From Salinivibrio costicola subsp. costicola ATCC 33508 = LMG 11651 (GTDB lineage: Bacteria > Pseudomonadota > Gammaproteobacteria > Enterobacterales > Vibrionaceae): a DNA stretch of 34,108 bases. The notes below the pieces were generated by a model. That model did no database searches, was not told the origin of the DNA, and saw only the letters and a list, made by a program, of their open reading frames with translations. The DNA lies in NCBI GenBank assembly GCA_000565345.1, contig AQOF01000084.1, positions 1 through 34,108 on the forward strand. The letters are read 5' to 3'. Both the position numbers and the translations under genes were made by a program. Positions 26,271 through 34,108 of the stretch are shown here, in pieces (within the stretch, counting starts at the first letter, position 1; every line of letters starts with the position of its first letter).

Positions 26271-26798
26271 ATGACAGAGCAAATTGCAGTGTTTGGTAGT
26301 GCTTTTAATCCGCCGACGCAAGGCCATGCGTCGGTATTAGCACAACTGAACCACTTTGATCAGGTATTGCTGGTCCCTAGCTACAAGCATGCTTGGGGGA
26401 AAGCGATGGCGCCTTATGACACTCGCTGTGCGTGGGTGCGGACGTTTATCGATGATGTCGCGCTCTCGAACCTGACACTATGTCAACGCGAGGCATCGCT
26501 TGGCGCTGAAGGTGACCCTGTCACAACATTTATGTTGCTGAGTGCGTTACAGCAAGATTATCCAGAGGCCGCGTTAACTTTTGTTGTTGGACCAGACAAC
26601 TTGGTTAAGTTTGGTCAATTCGCGAACAGTGACGAGATCCTTGCGCGCTGGTCTGTATTAGGAATGCCAGAAAAAGTGGTGGTCCGAAGTACCCACATAC
26701 GTGAACGACTCCAGCAGGGACTACCCATCAGTGAGTTAACCACCCCGAACGTCGCGGCACAGCTAACCGATTCAGCGTTCAGGCGTATTAGCACATGA
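26271..26798 (+). CDS. NadD-like nicotinate/nicotinamide-nucleotide adenylyltransferase
   Basis: A 175-residue nucleotidyltransferase of the HIGH-type fold. GSAFNPPTQGH (9-19) holds the first nucleotide-binding motif; FVVGPDNLVKFGQF and STHIRERLQQG near the C-terminus (the ISSTxIR motif equivalent) are both present. The fold joins NMN or NaMN to ATP. It is shorter than typical NadD (about 213) and may be the second, NadD2/NadM-like copy seen in Vibrio. Being divergent from nadE, it probably shares the 201-base control region 26070-26270. Confidence 0.78.
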   Translation: MTEQIAVFGSAFNPPTQGHASVLAQLNHFDQVLLVPSYKHAWGKAMAPYDTRCAWVRTFIDDVALSNLTLCQREASLGAEGDPVTTFMLLSALQQDYPEAALTFVVGPDNLVKFGQFANSDEILARWSVLGMPEKVVVRSTHIRERLQQGLPISELTTPNVAAQLTDSAFRRIST

Positions 26799-26819
26799 TA
26801 GATTGATTCGTCTTGTGTA

Positions 26820-27491
26820 TCACGCCTCGAAGGTGTCGGTATAACGCGCATACAGTGATTCTGCTTGCGCGTGCGCGATGCCGATATTTGTCGCCGCCTT
26901 GGTTAATGTTTGCCCCGATTTAAGGGCTGCACGGAGTTGTCTCACGATAAAATATTCGTGTAAATCTTCCATGGTCAGTTGCGTGAGTGCTTGTAATTGA
27001 TAGTGTTGTTCAGCGTTTGCGGGCGGTTGACCTGCTTGCGCTCGTGTCACACAATCTGCCAAGCTTTGGGTTTGTCGGTCGAGTGTTTGTGACGGTGTCA
27101 TGAGTGAAACCTGATCTAATGCGACAGCTTGAAGCCGGCGTGCTTGCGCTGATGATGGCGGCTGATATCCTGACGTAAGCAGTGCACAAAGGCTGGCAAC
27201 AAGCAGGGGGGACACCTCGACATGGCCAACTTGTGTAGGCAGCTTCTGCGTGACACGTGGCGATATGGCCAGTTGATGTACTCGAGTGTTTGGCGTGATG
27301 GTCAGGGCATGCAAACACTCAAATGGAAGCCAAAACCCTTGACCACTATGCACAGGGATGTCGGCTTTCCCTAAGCGAACAAATACGACGCCGTCTTCAA
27401 CAAACAGCAAATTAGCCGTGTAACGACGCTTACGAGGCGTGAAAGTCAGTGATGATGATTGGTAAAACGTATGTTCGCTGGTGTACTTCAT
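26820..27491 (-). CDS. AraC-like regulator with N-terminal cupin and short C-terminus
   Basis: A 223-residue protein. The first about 90 residues (LLFVEDGVVFVRLGKADIPVHSGQGFWLPFECLHAL) look like the cupin arm of an AraC-type regulator. A helical C-terminal part follows; MEDLHEYFIVRQLRAALKSGQTLTKAATNIGIAHAQAESLYARYTDTF resembles one AraC-type helix-turn-helix, but only one clear copy is visible where a full AraC has two. It may be a degenerate regulator, or the family may be a different cupin-HTH type. The ligand and targets are unknown. It ends 21 bases from the stop of the convergent NadD-like gene. Confidence 0.5.
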   Translation of the reverse strand: MKYTSEHTFYQSSSLTFTPRKRRYTANLLFVEDGVVFVRLGKADIPVHSGQGFWLPFECLHALTITPNTRVHQLAISPRVTQKLPTQVGHVEVSPLLVASLCALLTSGYQPPSSAQARRLQAVALDQVSLMTPSQTLDRQTQSLADCVTRAQAGQPPANAEQHYQLQALTQLTMEDLHEYFIVRQLRAALKSGQTLTKAATNIGIAHAQAESLYARYTDTFEA

Positions 27492-27685
27492 AATGGCGTC
27501 TCAATGTAACAAGGCGGCAATGGTGAGCACTTTTGCTGTTAAGGTCAAGTACACACCCCGAAAGGGAACCCTTTTGGTACAATAAGGTCTGACCTCCAAC
27601 CTGTGGAAAATATCGGTGGATTCACTTTGAATCCTTGTTTGGCTGCGTAAAATAGCGCGGTTTTTATTAGCTATAATGGAAGAAC

Positions 27686-28855
27686 GTGCAGACAGTTAAC
27701 GATCCCTATCAAGAGATTCGTCCTTATTATGACGAAGAAGTTCCAGGTGCGATTCAGCGTCTTATTCAAGATGATGAATTTATCAATGCGATTCTGTCTT
27801 ATCGCTATCCACACGCATCCGGCCCGCTCGGTTGGCTACTCAAGCCTGCGCTAAAACTGTATCTGACCAAAAAGTGGAATAACATCAGAACCGTACAGGA
27901 TGTGCAGCTACATGTTGCCAGCTATATGCGCAAGATGATCAAAACAAGCTGCGATAAAGTCACGGTCTCCGGTGTTGAAAATCTCGACCCAAGCCAAGCG
28001 TACCTCTTTGTCTCGAATCATCGGGATATTGCCATGGATCCCGCCTTAGTGAATTGGTGTTTGCATCAGCGCGGATTAGATACGGTAAGAATCGCCATTG
28101 GTGATAACTTGTTGCGTAAGCCGTGTGCAACGGAGCTGATGAAACTGAATAAAAGTTTTATTGTTAAGCGCTCTGCTAAAGCCCCCCGTGAAATGATGAA
28201 ATCGCTATCACAATTATCCGCTTACTTACGTCTTTCTCTCGATGAAGGGCAGTCTATATGGATAGCGCAACGAGAAGGGCGAGCAAAAACCGGCGAAGAC
28301 ATCACTGATCCTGCGATCTTAAAAATGTTCTTTATGGAAGGCCGAAAACGTAAACAAGATTTTGATACGTACATGGGCAACTTAAACGTGGTTCCTGTAG
28401 CAATATCGTATCAAAACGACCCTTGTGATCTGGACAAAGCGACGGAATTGGATGCGGTTAAACGATTAGGGGCGTACGAAAAGAGTGAGTTTGAAGACAT
28501 TCAGACCATCGTCAAAGGTATCGTCGGCAACAAGCGCCATGTTCATGTCGCCTTTGGTGAGCCAGTGACATTGTCACAAGATACGCCTGACTCCATGGCG
28601 GCGAAGATCGATAGCCAAATTCATCAGCTGTATCGGCTGTATCCGGCCAACTATATTGCGGCTGGGGTAGAACATGACAGTGTCACACCAGCCGAACGCC
28701 GTCTTTACGAGCAAAAAATTGCTCAAGCGCCTGAAGCGGCGCGTGAATATTTGCAACAAATGTACGCCAATCCAGTCCTCAACCAACAGACAGTAGGTGC
28801 TGTTCTTTCAGATGATGACGTCGTCGACGTTGTAGGAGAACAAAACGCCGAGTGA
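27686..28855 (+). CDS. PlsC-like glycerophosphate acyltransferase family protein
   Basis: A 389-residue acyltransferase of the 1-acyl-glycerol-3-phosphate acyltransferase superfamily, likely peripheral to the inner membrane and acting in lipid synthesis. FVSNHRDIAMDP (about 108-119) is the catalytic block, but the spacing between His112 and Asp118 is five residues, not the usual HX4D. The second block, QREGRAKTG, is equivalent to the phosphate-binding EGT. No long membrane helix is evident. Translation starts at GTG 27686; an in-frame stop 12 bases upstream rules out longer starts. A TATAAT (27672-27677) lies only eight bases before the GTG, so a transcript from it would have almost no leader. 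Confidence 0.75.
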   Translation: MQTVNDPYQEIRPYYDEEVPGAIQRLIQDDEFINAILSYRYPHASGPLGWLLKPALKLYLTKKWNNIRTVQDVQLHVASYMRKMIKTSCDKVTVSGVENLDPSQAYLFVSNHRDIAMDPALVNWCLHQRGLDTVRIAIGDNLLRKPCATELMKLNKSFIVKRSAKAPREMMKSLSQLSAYLRLSLDEGQSIWIAQREGRAKTGEDITDPAILKMFFMEGRKRKQDFDTYMGNLNVVPVAISYQNDPCDLDKATELDAVKRLGAYEKSEFEDIQTIVKGIVGNKRHVHVAFGEPVTLSQDTPDSMAAKIDSQIHQLYRLYPANYIAAGVEHDSVTPAERRLYEQKIAQAPEAAREYLQQMYANPVLNQQTVGAVLSDDDVVDVVGEQNAE

Positions 28856-28865
28856 CCTTGTCACT

Positions 28866-29795
28866 TTATTGGCGATCCCAAGGCGGTGGATCGCCAATTT
28901 CATCACGCATGAAATCGACAAACTCTCTGACCTTGGGCGCAAGATGTTTACGCCGTGGGTAAACGATATAAATTGGCAGTTCGAGACAAGGCTGCCAGTC
29001 GGGAAGTACCTCAACCAGCTCACCCGTGTCTAACTCATCGTTTAATAGATAGGTCGCGAGATAGGCGATCCCCAATCCCGCTTTGACTGCTTCGAGCACC
29101 GCTGGGGCATTATTGATTGTGTATTGACCGCTGACATGAACCACTTGTTCCGTGCTGGCCTTGGTGAAGGGCCATTGGTCATAACGACGTTCACGGCTTT
29201 GATAAGTAATACAGTCATGATGACGTAATTCATTAAGTTGTTGCGGGATGCCGTTATTTGCAAGGTAGGTTGGGGCAGCAACCAGTTTGAACTGACAGTC
29301 TGCTAATTTTCTCGCCACCATTCCCTCAGGAGGGTGCTCATGAATCGCTACCCAACAGTCATAGCCTTCTTCGACCAGGTTAGGGCGATGGTCGAACAAA
29401 CTAATGTCGAGATTAAGATCAGGGTATAGCTGTCGGAATTTGGCAAAATGGCGCGTCATTATAGTATTACCGAATGACTGCGCGACGCCGATTTTTAGCT
29501 TACCGGTTACCTCATTCCGATAACCTGCGACCATGGCTTCGGCTTCATCTAAGGTTGCCATTAACTGGCTACCATAATCCGCATATCGAGTTCCCACTTC
29601 GGTCAACGATACCGAGCGGGTGTTACGCTGTACCAGTTGGACGCCCAAACGATCCTCGAGGTAACGAACCTGTTTACTCACTTGTGATTTGGAAATACCA
29701 AGTCGTTCAGCGGCGCGCGTAAAATGCTGCTCTTGTGCAACGGCAGCCAACACCACAATTTGTTGAAGATGTTCGAGCATAGTCTGTGCTTCCAT
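28866..29795 (-). CDS. LysR family transcriptional regulator
   Basis: A 309-residue LysR-type regulator. The N-terminal helix-turn-helix (HFTRAAERLGISKSQVSKQVRYLEDRLGVQLVQRNTRSVSLTEVG) is typical, followed by the effector-binding fold from about residue 95 (KLKIGVAQSFGNTIM). An alternative ATG at 29780, five codons in, has GGAAG eight bases upstream and is about as likely as the one given. It is divergent from the chromate transporter gene, with 330 bases between, which suggests that it controls that gene. Inducer unknown. Confidence 0.85.
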   Translation of the reverse strand: MEAQTMLEHLQQIVVLAAVAQEQHFTRAAERLGISKSQVSKQVRYLEDRLGVQLVQRNTRSVSLTEVGTRYADYGSQLMATLDEAEAMVAGYRNEVTGKLKIGVAQSFGNTIMTRHFAKFRQLYPDLNLDISLFDHRPNLVEEGYDCWVAIHEHPPEGMVARKLADCQFKLVAAPTYLANNGIPQQLNELRHHDCITYQSRERRYDQWPFTKASTEQVVHVSGQYTINNAPAVLEAVKAGLGIAYLATYLLNDELDTGELVEVLPDWQPCLELPIYIVYPRRKHLAPKVREFVDFMRDEIGDPPPWDRQ

Positions 29796-30125
29796 GTTCT
29801 CAGTAGGGTGAGACTACCACATATTTCCCTGCCTCTGGAATTAATAGTGACAACGTCACACTAAGCTATCAGAGAAGCACCGTAAACCCCTTCCTTTTTT
29901 TTTCTATCTTATTGTTTTTTTTAATGTTAATACATTATTGTTTCCTGTGAGATACACTGAAAACATTAAATGTAAGTGCTCACTTTTAAAACGGTTGTAA
30001 ACTTTCACGCCATCTTTCATTTATTCTTATATCGGCTTATTTATTGTTTATATCGACCATGAAAACTGGAATGGCTGTTTTTATTCATGATTGATATCGC
30101 ATAAAATTTAGCGAGGAGGTGATAG
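29796..30125. promoter_or_regulatory. AT-rich divergent control region between lysR and chrA
   Basis: This is a 330-base stretch of unusually high A+T content for the window, with poly-T runs near 29887-29920. It must hold the chrA and lysR promoters and probably the LysR binding site, but no clear T-N11-A dyad was settled on. GAGGAGGTGATAG ends one base before the chrA ATG and is a very strong ribosome-binding site. Confidence 0.45.
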
Positions 30126-31269
30126 ATGATTGAATTAATCAAACAGTTTTTCTTATTAGGGTGCATGTCGTTTGGTGGGCCGGCCGCGCATGTCGGCTAT
30201 TTTGAGCGTGTGTTCGTCAAAGAAAAGCGGTGGCTGAGTGCGGATACCTTTGCTTCTGGTTTAGCCATCAGCCAGTTTCTACCTGGCCCAGGAAGCAGTC
30301 AGCTCGGTATGTATATTGGCTATCAACGCGCGGGTTATTTAGGTGCGTTTGGCGCATTTGTCGCGTTTACCTTGCCTTCTTTTGTTTTGTTGACAGCGGC
30401 GGCGGTATTAAACAGCGGTGCGCAAGCTTCTGATTGGGTCGCAAGCATCATTAGCGCAGCCAAATTATTAGCGGTGGTGGTAGTGATTGATGCCACTGTC
30501 TCAATGGGCCGAAAATTTATCGGCTCGTTAGCGACTGGGACAATGGCGGTGGCAACAACGTTATGGCTATTGCTAACGCCATCGGGCGTATTATATCAAG
30601 TACTTCCCATTGTCATTGCAGGCATTGTAGGAGCTATTGGGTTTGCGAAGCCCCAATCACATCATGCACCAGTTAACATTGCGTGGCGCCGCAGTAGCGT
30701 GATCCTGGGTCTCTTTTTACTATTGCTCACAGTACCTTGGCTGTTTAATCAAACTTTATGGATACAGGTGTTTAATCTGTTCTACCAAGCGGGCAGTTTT
30801 GTCTTTGGTGGCGGGCATGTGGTTTTGCCATTGCTCGAGCCATTATCGGTGACGTTGTCACTGATTCGGCGTTAATTGAAGGTTATGCGGCGGCTCAGCT
30901 AGTGCCGGGGCCGATGTTCACCATGGCGAGTTATCTGGGTGCCAGTGTTGAAGGGTTAGCTCCCATTTGGGGCAGTATCATTGCAACGATTGCGATTTTC
31001 TTGCCTGGTGCATTACTTATGTTCGGTGTTTTGCCGATTTGGGAGGCGGTTAAAACTCAGCCTCGCTTGGCCGGGGCTATCAGCCTCATTAATGCCAGTG
31101 TCGTGGGGTTACTCGCCGCCGCGCTGTATCAACCCGTATGGTTTCCGCCTACACAAAACCTTTGGATTTAGTGCCCATCGCGCTTGGCTTAGTAGCATTA
31201 ACTCAATGGCGAATTTTGGTGTTTTGGTTACTCCTATTAATGATGGTGTACCAGTTTACTCTCGCTTAA
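30126..31269 (+). pseudogene. chrA: Chromate transporter (ChrA, CHR family), two frameshifts
   Basis: A CHR-family membrane exporter. The first CHR domain shows MSFGGPAAHVGYF, the SQFLPGPGSSQLGMYIGYQRAG block and the helices that follow. The second CHR domain has FYQAGSFVFGGGHVVLPLLE and then, in a new frame, EGYAAAQLVPGPMFTMASYLGA, the matching repeat. Frame breaks lie at about 30838-30845 and 31160-31166, both single missing bases; restoring them gives 381 residues, ending VYQFTLA at 31269. Members remove chromate, and the family also contains uncharacterised transporters. The two internal CHR repeats are both present, so the gene would be full length. Confidence 0.8.
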
Positions 31270-31294
31270 TACGCGCCATACTTTGTGGCCCAGC

Positions 31295-32630
31295 CAGGGA
31301 AAACGCATGAAGATCCGCGCCACGCCTGGGCTAGCAACTTAATGACTAAGTTGTCACTTAGGCTGAAAACCGTGCGTTATGCCATATTTATTAATTAAAA
31401 TAAGTGAAAATAAAGGATCAATTTGTTGATCATTTTCAGTGCGATTTAATGGTCTCCTAACGTTTAGGAGATTAAAAATGACAGAAGATAAAAGTCCATT
31501 TATGCATTTCGTTTCCATTAAAGACATTCGCCAAGAAGGTAAAGTTGAACATACGTTATCAGATATTATTTTGATAACGATTTGTGCGGTGTTGTCTGGT
31601 CATGATACCTGGAAAGGTATTAGTGATTATGGACGTAAGCAGCGTGATTTTTTATTACGCTTCGGCTTCTCAGGTAAAACATCACCCTCGGCAGATACGA
31701 TTGCAAGAGTGATGGGAACCATCAGTACAAAAGCATTACAAAAAGCCTTCATAGAATGGATGAAATCGTGTCATGAATTAACGGATGGTGAAGTAGTTGC
31801 CATTGATGGAAAAACACTGAGGGGTTCATATAACCGAGCAACAGACCAAGCTGCGATTCATATGGTTAATGCGTTCGCAACCGCAAATGGTGTATGCCTC
31901 GGACAGTCAAAAGTAAATAGTAAAACCAATGAGATCACTGAAATACCTAAGTTGCTAGAATTGCTCGACATTTCTGGATGTTTAATTACTATAGATGCCA
32001 TGGGTTGTCAGCGAAAAATCGCACAGAAAATCATTAATAAAAATGCCGATTATTTGCTCGCTGTTAAAGGAAATCAAGGTAAGTTAGACAAAGCGTTTGA
32101 TAATTATTACCGGCCTTCAATGCTTCAAAACTTTGATGGTGATAGCTACGCATCACAAGAGAAATCTCATGGACGTTTAGAAACACGATGTGCACTCATC
32201 AATACCGATTTAAGTGTATTAGGTGATTTGGCTTATGATTGGCCTGAACTAAAAACGATGGGCATCATGGTGAGTGTTCGACAAGAAGGCAAGCACGCCG
32301 ACGAATCCGATATTTCTGTGCGCTATTATATAAGTTCAAAAGCACTGACAGCGAAAGAGCTTCATGATGCCACTCGCTCGCACTGGTTAATTGAATCAAT
32401 GCACTGGCAACTCGATGTTGGATTAAAAGAAGACGCATGCCGAATTAGGGTAGATGACCGAGCTGAAGTTTTTGCACGAATAAGGCAAATGGTTTTGAAT
32501 TTATTAAAGCAAGAGAAGAGTTTCAAAGCCGGCATTCAACGCAAGCGAATGATGTGTGCGATGGACCAAGAGTACTTAGCGACCGTGCTGGGAAGCCTTT
32601 CATGACGGGGATGTTCATGCGTTTTCCGTG
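31295..32630 (+). mobile_element. ISAs1-family insertion sequence, complete, 1336 bp
   Basis: The ends are near-identical inverted repeats. The left is CAGGGAAAACGCATGAAGAT then CC (31295-31316), and the right, read inward on the minus strand, is CACGGAAAACGCATGAACAT then CC (32630-32609). They differ at two positions. The size and one-gene structure fit ISAs1 elements. The bases outside (CCCAGC on the left, CCAATGTTAG on the right) do not match, so no target-site duplication is visible. It lies 25 bases after the chrA stop, and its right end cuts a phage-like gene. Confidence 0.82.
31478..32605 (+). CDS. ISAs1 family transposase
   Basis: An intact 375-residue DDE transposase. It opens with the family's HxxxxDIRQEGKVEHTLSDIILITICAVLSG region; the catalytic aspartates are in VVAIDGKTLRGSY and CLITIDAMGCQ, and the glutamate in HWLIESMHWQLDVGLKEDACRIR. 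AGGAG lies nine bases before the ATG at 31478; a longer frame from 31439 is less likely. Codon use is more AT-rich than in neighbouring core genes. The element is probably still able to move. Confidence 0.95.
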   Translation: MTEDKSPFMHFVSIKDIRQEGKVEHTLSDIILITICAVLSGHDTWKGISDYGRKQRDFLLRFGFSGKTSPSADTIARVMGTISTKALQKAFIEWMKSCHELTDGEVVAIDGKTLRGSYNRATDQAAIHMVNAFATANGVCLGQSKVNSKTNEITEIPKLLELLDISGCLITIDAMGCQRKIAQKIINKNADYLLAVKGNQGKLDKAFDNYYRPSMLQNFDGDSYASQEKSHGRLETRCALINTDLSVLGDLAYDWPELKTMGIMVSVRQEGKHADESDISVRYYISSKALTAKELHDATRSHWLIESMHWQLDVGLKEDACRIRVDDRAEVFARIRQMVLNLLKQEKSFKAGIQRKRMMCAMDQEYLATVLGSLS

Positions 32631-32902
32631 CCAATGTTAGGCGTGTTGTAGTACCGCTTTAGGGCTTGTACCACTAGAGAGAGTAAGCGGCTCACTGTCG
32701 CATTGTTGTCGGTGTATTCCGTTAGGTGCAAATCAAAACGAAAGCAGAACACCCGCGCATAGTGAGACTCCATCGCCTCCAACTGGTTTATCAAACCCCG
32801 AAGAATGTCGGTGTAGAGCGGCGATAAGTTTGGCCCAGTATTGACCCCCCAGCAGCGACCGTCTTTGGTTTTGAAAAATCCCGTATTAGTGGAGTAAGCC
32901 AA
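32615..32902 (-). pseudogene. N-terminal piece of an inovirus Gp2-like (YagK/YfjJ-type) replication protein
   Basis: The first 90 residues of a phage-type protein. The pattern LSPLYTDILRGLINQLEAMESHYARVFCFRFDLHL followed by DNNATVSRLLSLVVQALKRYY fits the start of the inovirus Gp2/YagK-YfjJ C-terminal-domain family, in which the RxDL strand is central. Full proteins are 200-300 residues. Here the ISAs1 right end cuts the frame at 32630, and the last five residues (GTENA) are encoded by the element. Start is TTG 32902, with a perfect AAGGAGG seven bases before it, so it was once well expressed. The rest of the gene is not on the other side of the element. The identification rests on pattern only. 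Confidence 0.5.
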
Positions 32903-33255
32903 TTCTTGACCTCCTTTTCATTGCTTAACCTGCTCGCTTTTCATCACCGTCCGCGGCTTTAAAGTCGCTTCGCACGCCTCGGAAGTCGGGGAACCAAAGT
33001 GTGCTGCCCTTACTTCCCTTATCAGTGGTGTGAATATTGAGTAGAAGATATTAATAAAACCCGACATGCTTCCTTGACTTTTGTAAGTGGCCACTATCAA
33101 CTTGGCTTGCGGCCTGCCTGGTCATTCTCAGTAACCAAGCGCTTCGAATTAAGTGGAAATTTGCTTAAAAAACCTGGAAAACATATCTCACCTCGTCTCA
33201 ACCCCGTAAAATCAGGTGCTTAACTGGTGGCAGTGACTTGCTTTTGTCATTGCCA
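32903..33255. other. Non-coding gap inside the phage-like remnant
   Basis: About 350 bases with no convincing gene. There is a short palindrome-like GCGGCTTTAAAGTCGC near 32952-32967, and a CTTGG/CCAAG pair on the minus strand near 33105-33140. These may be hairpins of a phage origin or control region, but neither is diagnostic. A minus-strand frame 32918-33100 was judged unlikely to be real. Confidence 0.3.
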
Positions 33256-33284
33256 ATAAAAATGGCTGCCAACACTGACAGCCA
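33256..33284 (-). terminator. Rho-independent terminator after the small phage-like genes
   Basis: On the minus strand TGGCTGTC (33284-33277) pairs with GGCAGCCA (33270-33263), including one wobble, around a six-base loop, followed by TTTTTATT. It lies 24 bases past the stop at 33308. Confidence 0.8.
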
Positions 33285-33307
33285 CTGGTTTGAATGATTT
33301 TCTACTA

Positions 33308-33523
33308 TCAGCGGCGCAGGGGCATATCGTCTCGGCTAGCCTGTAAGTGGCGCTTAGCCGTTGTCGCGAGCTCCTGAAGTGCCCATACCACTCCCTTGCA
33401 ATGCTGGTTATCAACCTCCTCAAAATGAGCAGTACTAAGTACGACAGTTAGGCTCTCTAGCTGACACAAGGCTTTATCCGCCAGCTCAGCGTGATCGACA
33501 GGATGCTTGGTTAAACTCGTCAT
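33308..33523 (-). CDS. Small helical protein of the phage-like remnant, 71 residues
   Basis: A 71-residue protein with an almost wholly helical pattern (HAELADKALCQLESLTVVLS and VVWALQELATTAKRHLQ). Short helical proteins of this kind are common in phages and integrated elements, but no family is recognised. Its ATG at 33523 overlaps the upstream stop as ATGA, which suggests translational coupling; a strong terminator follows. It is probably a real gene. Confidence 0.55.
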   Translation of the reverse strand: MTSLTKHPVDHAELADKALCQLESLTVVLSTAHFEEVDNQHCKGVVWALQELATTAKRHLQASRDDMPLRR

Positions 33524-33834
33524 AATATTCCCTCTCCGAATATTGTTGCTCTCGACTGAAAGGCGGCTAGCAGGGGATTGCGACTACACTTTGATGGTGG
33601 CCTGACTTCCCATTTGGCTCGCCAGCTATTAAGCACACTAACCGCGCTTTGTGCCGCATCGAGTTCAGCCAGCCAGTAGCGTTTAAATATGGCCTTGCAA
33701 CCGCGCACACTGGTAAACGGCGTGGATTGACTGACGATTCGAATACCATGACGTATACAAAAGATGTTCATATCCGTAGGCAGGGCGAGATCGCGAACGT
33801 TTTTTGACCAAAACAGGATCGGTTTGACGATCAC
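33520..33834 (-). pseudogene. Phage-like gene truncated at its 5' end by the second IS
   Basis: The frame's ATGA overlap with the next gene suggests that it is real. Its phage part begins around 33780 with MNIFCIRHGIRIVSQSTPFT and continues to GEGIL. The 18 residues before that (33834-33781) are encoded by what looks like the left end of an ISAs1-family element, so the true start is lost. The sequence (GCKAIFKRYWLAELDAAQSAV and a basic tail) is not recognised. It could start instead at the internal ATG 33771, but this has no good ribosome-binding site. Confidence 0.35.
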
Positions 33835-34108
33835 CTCTGGCTGTGATCATATAGGCCGATTCTAAAATAGTTCGGGATAGATACCGTGGATATCGATACA
33901 TTTAAAGACTACTTCAGCGCCGTTGATGATAACCGCCAGAGTGCCAAGATAACCTACCCGCTATTCGACCTGCTTTTTGCTTTCATTGTGCGCGGTGATT
34001 CGGGTTCGGGAAGAATGGTCGAGAATTCGAGAATACATCCTAGGGCACCATGAGTGGTTTAAGTGTAACGGTATGTTTAAAGACGGTATTCCTGCCGATA
34101 TACTATCG
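33781..34108 (+). mobile_element. Second, different ISAs1-family element, left part only
   Basis: CAGGGCGAGATCGCGAACG at 33781 starts with the CAGGG seen at the first element's left end and is about 100 bases before the transposase start, as expected for this family. The element runs off the window end. The two elements share little sequence beyond CAGGG, so they are distinct members. The boundary is an inference. Confidence 0.45.
33886..34108 (+). pseudogene. ISAs1-family transposase N-terminus, frameshifted and cut by the window end
   Basis: From GTG 33886 the frame reads DTFKDYFSAVDDNRQSAKITYPLFDLLFAFIVRG, the start of an ISAs1 transposase. It then breaks, and the family's next block, EWSRIREYILGHHEWFKCNG then FKDGIPADI, follows in another frame from about 34012. 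Part of the junction also looks poorly conserved, so this copy is likely damaged in fact, not just by one base. The rest lies outside the window. Confidence 0.6.

Noticed and set aside
31285-32640. Target-site duplication of the ISAs1 element
   Set aside because: No 8-10-base match was found between the two flanks.
32918-33100. 60-residue minus-strand frame before the Gp2-like gene
   Set aside because: No ribosome-binding site, mixed composition and no pattern; it overlaps a hairpin-rich stretch.

Overview
The window reads as chromosomal DNA of a gamma-proteobacterium of the Vibrionaceae, plausibly Salinivibrio or a close relative. This is inferred from recalled family resemblance, not from a search. 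Pointers are a vxrA-vxrB-vxrC-type two-component locus with a DUF2861 protein, a HlyU-family protein, a DUF2797 protein, pntAB, nrdDG, a YoaH-family protein and roughly even base composition.

Layout. 1-210: tail of an IS200/IS605-type TnpB and its hairpin right end. 293-3317: menI thioesterase, DUF2797 protein (frameshifted), two small proteins and a secreted EEP-family nuclease. 3318-7573: anaerobic ribonucleotide reductase operon nrdD-nrdG behind tandem NrdR-like boxes, then an aromatic/aspartate aminotransferase ending at a strong terminator. 7680-9671: methyl-accepting chemotaxis protein. 9739-11346: a ParE/RelE-CopG-type toxin-antitoxin pair lying between two 49-bp copies of the 3' end of the GTPase gene ylqF. 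11470-15610: small membrane proteins, a beta-hydroxyacid dehydrogenase, a leaderless UshA-like nucleotidase and a bile-acid:sodium-symporter-like transporter. 15960-19897: DUF1127 protein, HlyU-family protein and pntAB. 20036-24291: vxrABC-like cluster and a TraF-like outer-membrane protein. 24389-28855: yoaH, an alarmone-hydrolase-like HD protein, nadE, a NadD-like enzyme, a cupin regulator and an acyltransferase. 28866-31269: LysR regulator divergent from a chromate transporter. 31295-34108: two different ISAs1-family elements enclosing about 1.15 kb that looks like a filamentous-phage-type remnant.

The most interesting structure is the toxin-antitoxin module at 9739-10450. It sits immediately downstream of ylqF and is flanked by a 47/49-identical direct repeat. 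Both repeats encode the same 15-residue YlqF C-terminus, and the outer one supplies the last arginine codon and stop codon of the toxin. It has the logic of a gene-end-targeting island, but carries no integrase.

A second window-wide feature is damage. Seven otherwise well-conserved genes (DUF2797, nucleotidase, transporter, pntB, vxrA three times, HD protein, chrA twice) carry single-base indels, and the TraF-like gene has one in-frame TAG. In each of the seven, correcting the indels restores a length divisible by three. This pattern suggests sequencing error more than decay, though decay of vxrA or chrA cannot be excluded from the sequence. No tRNA, rRNA or CRISPR array was seen.
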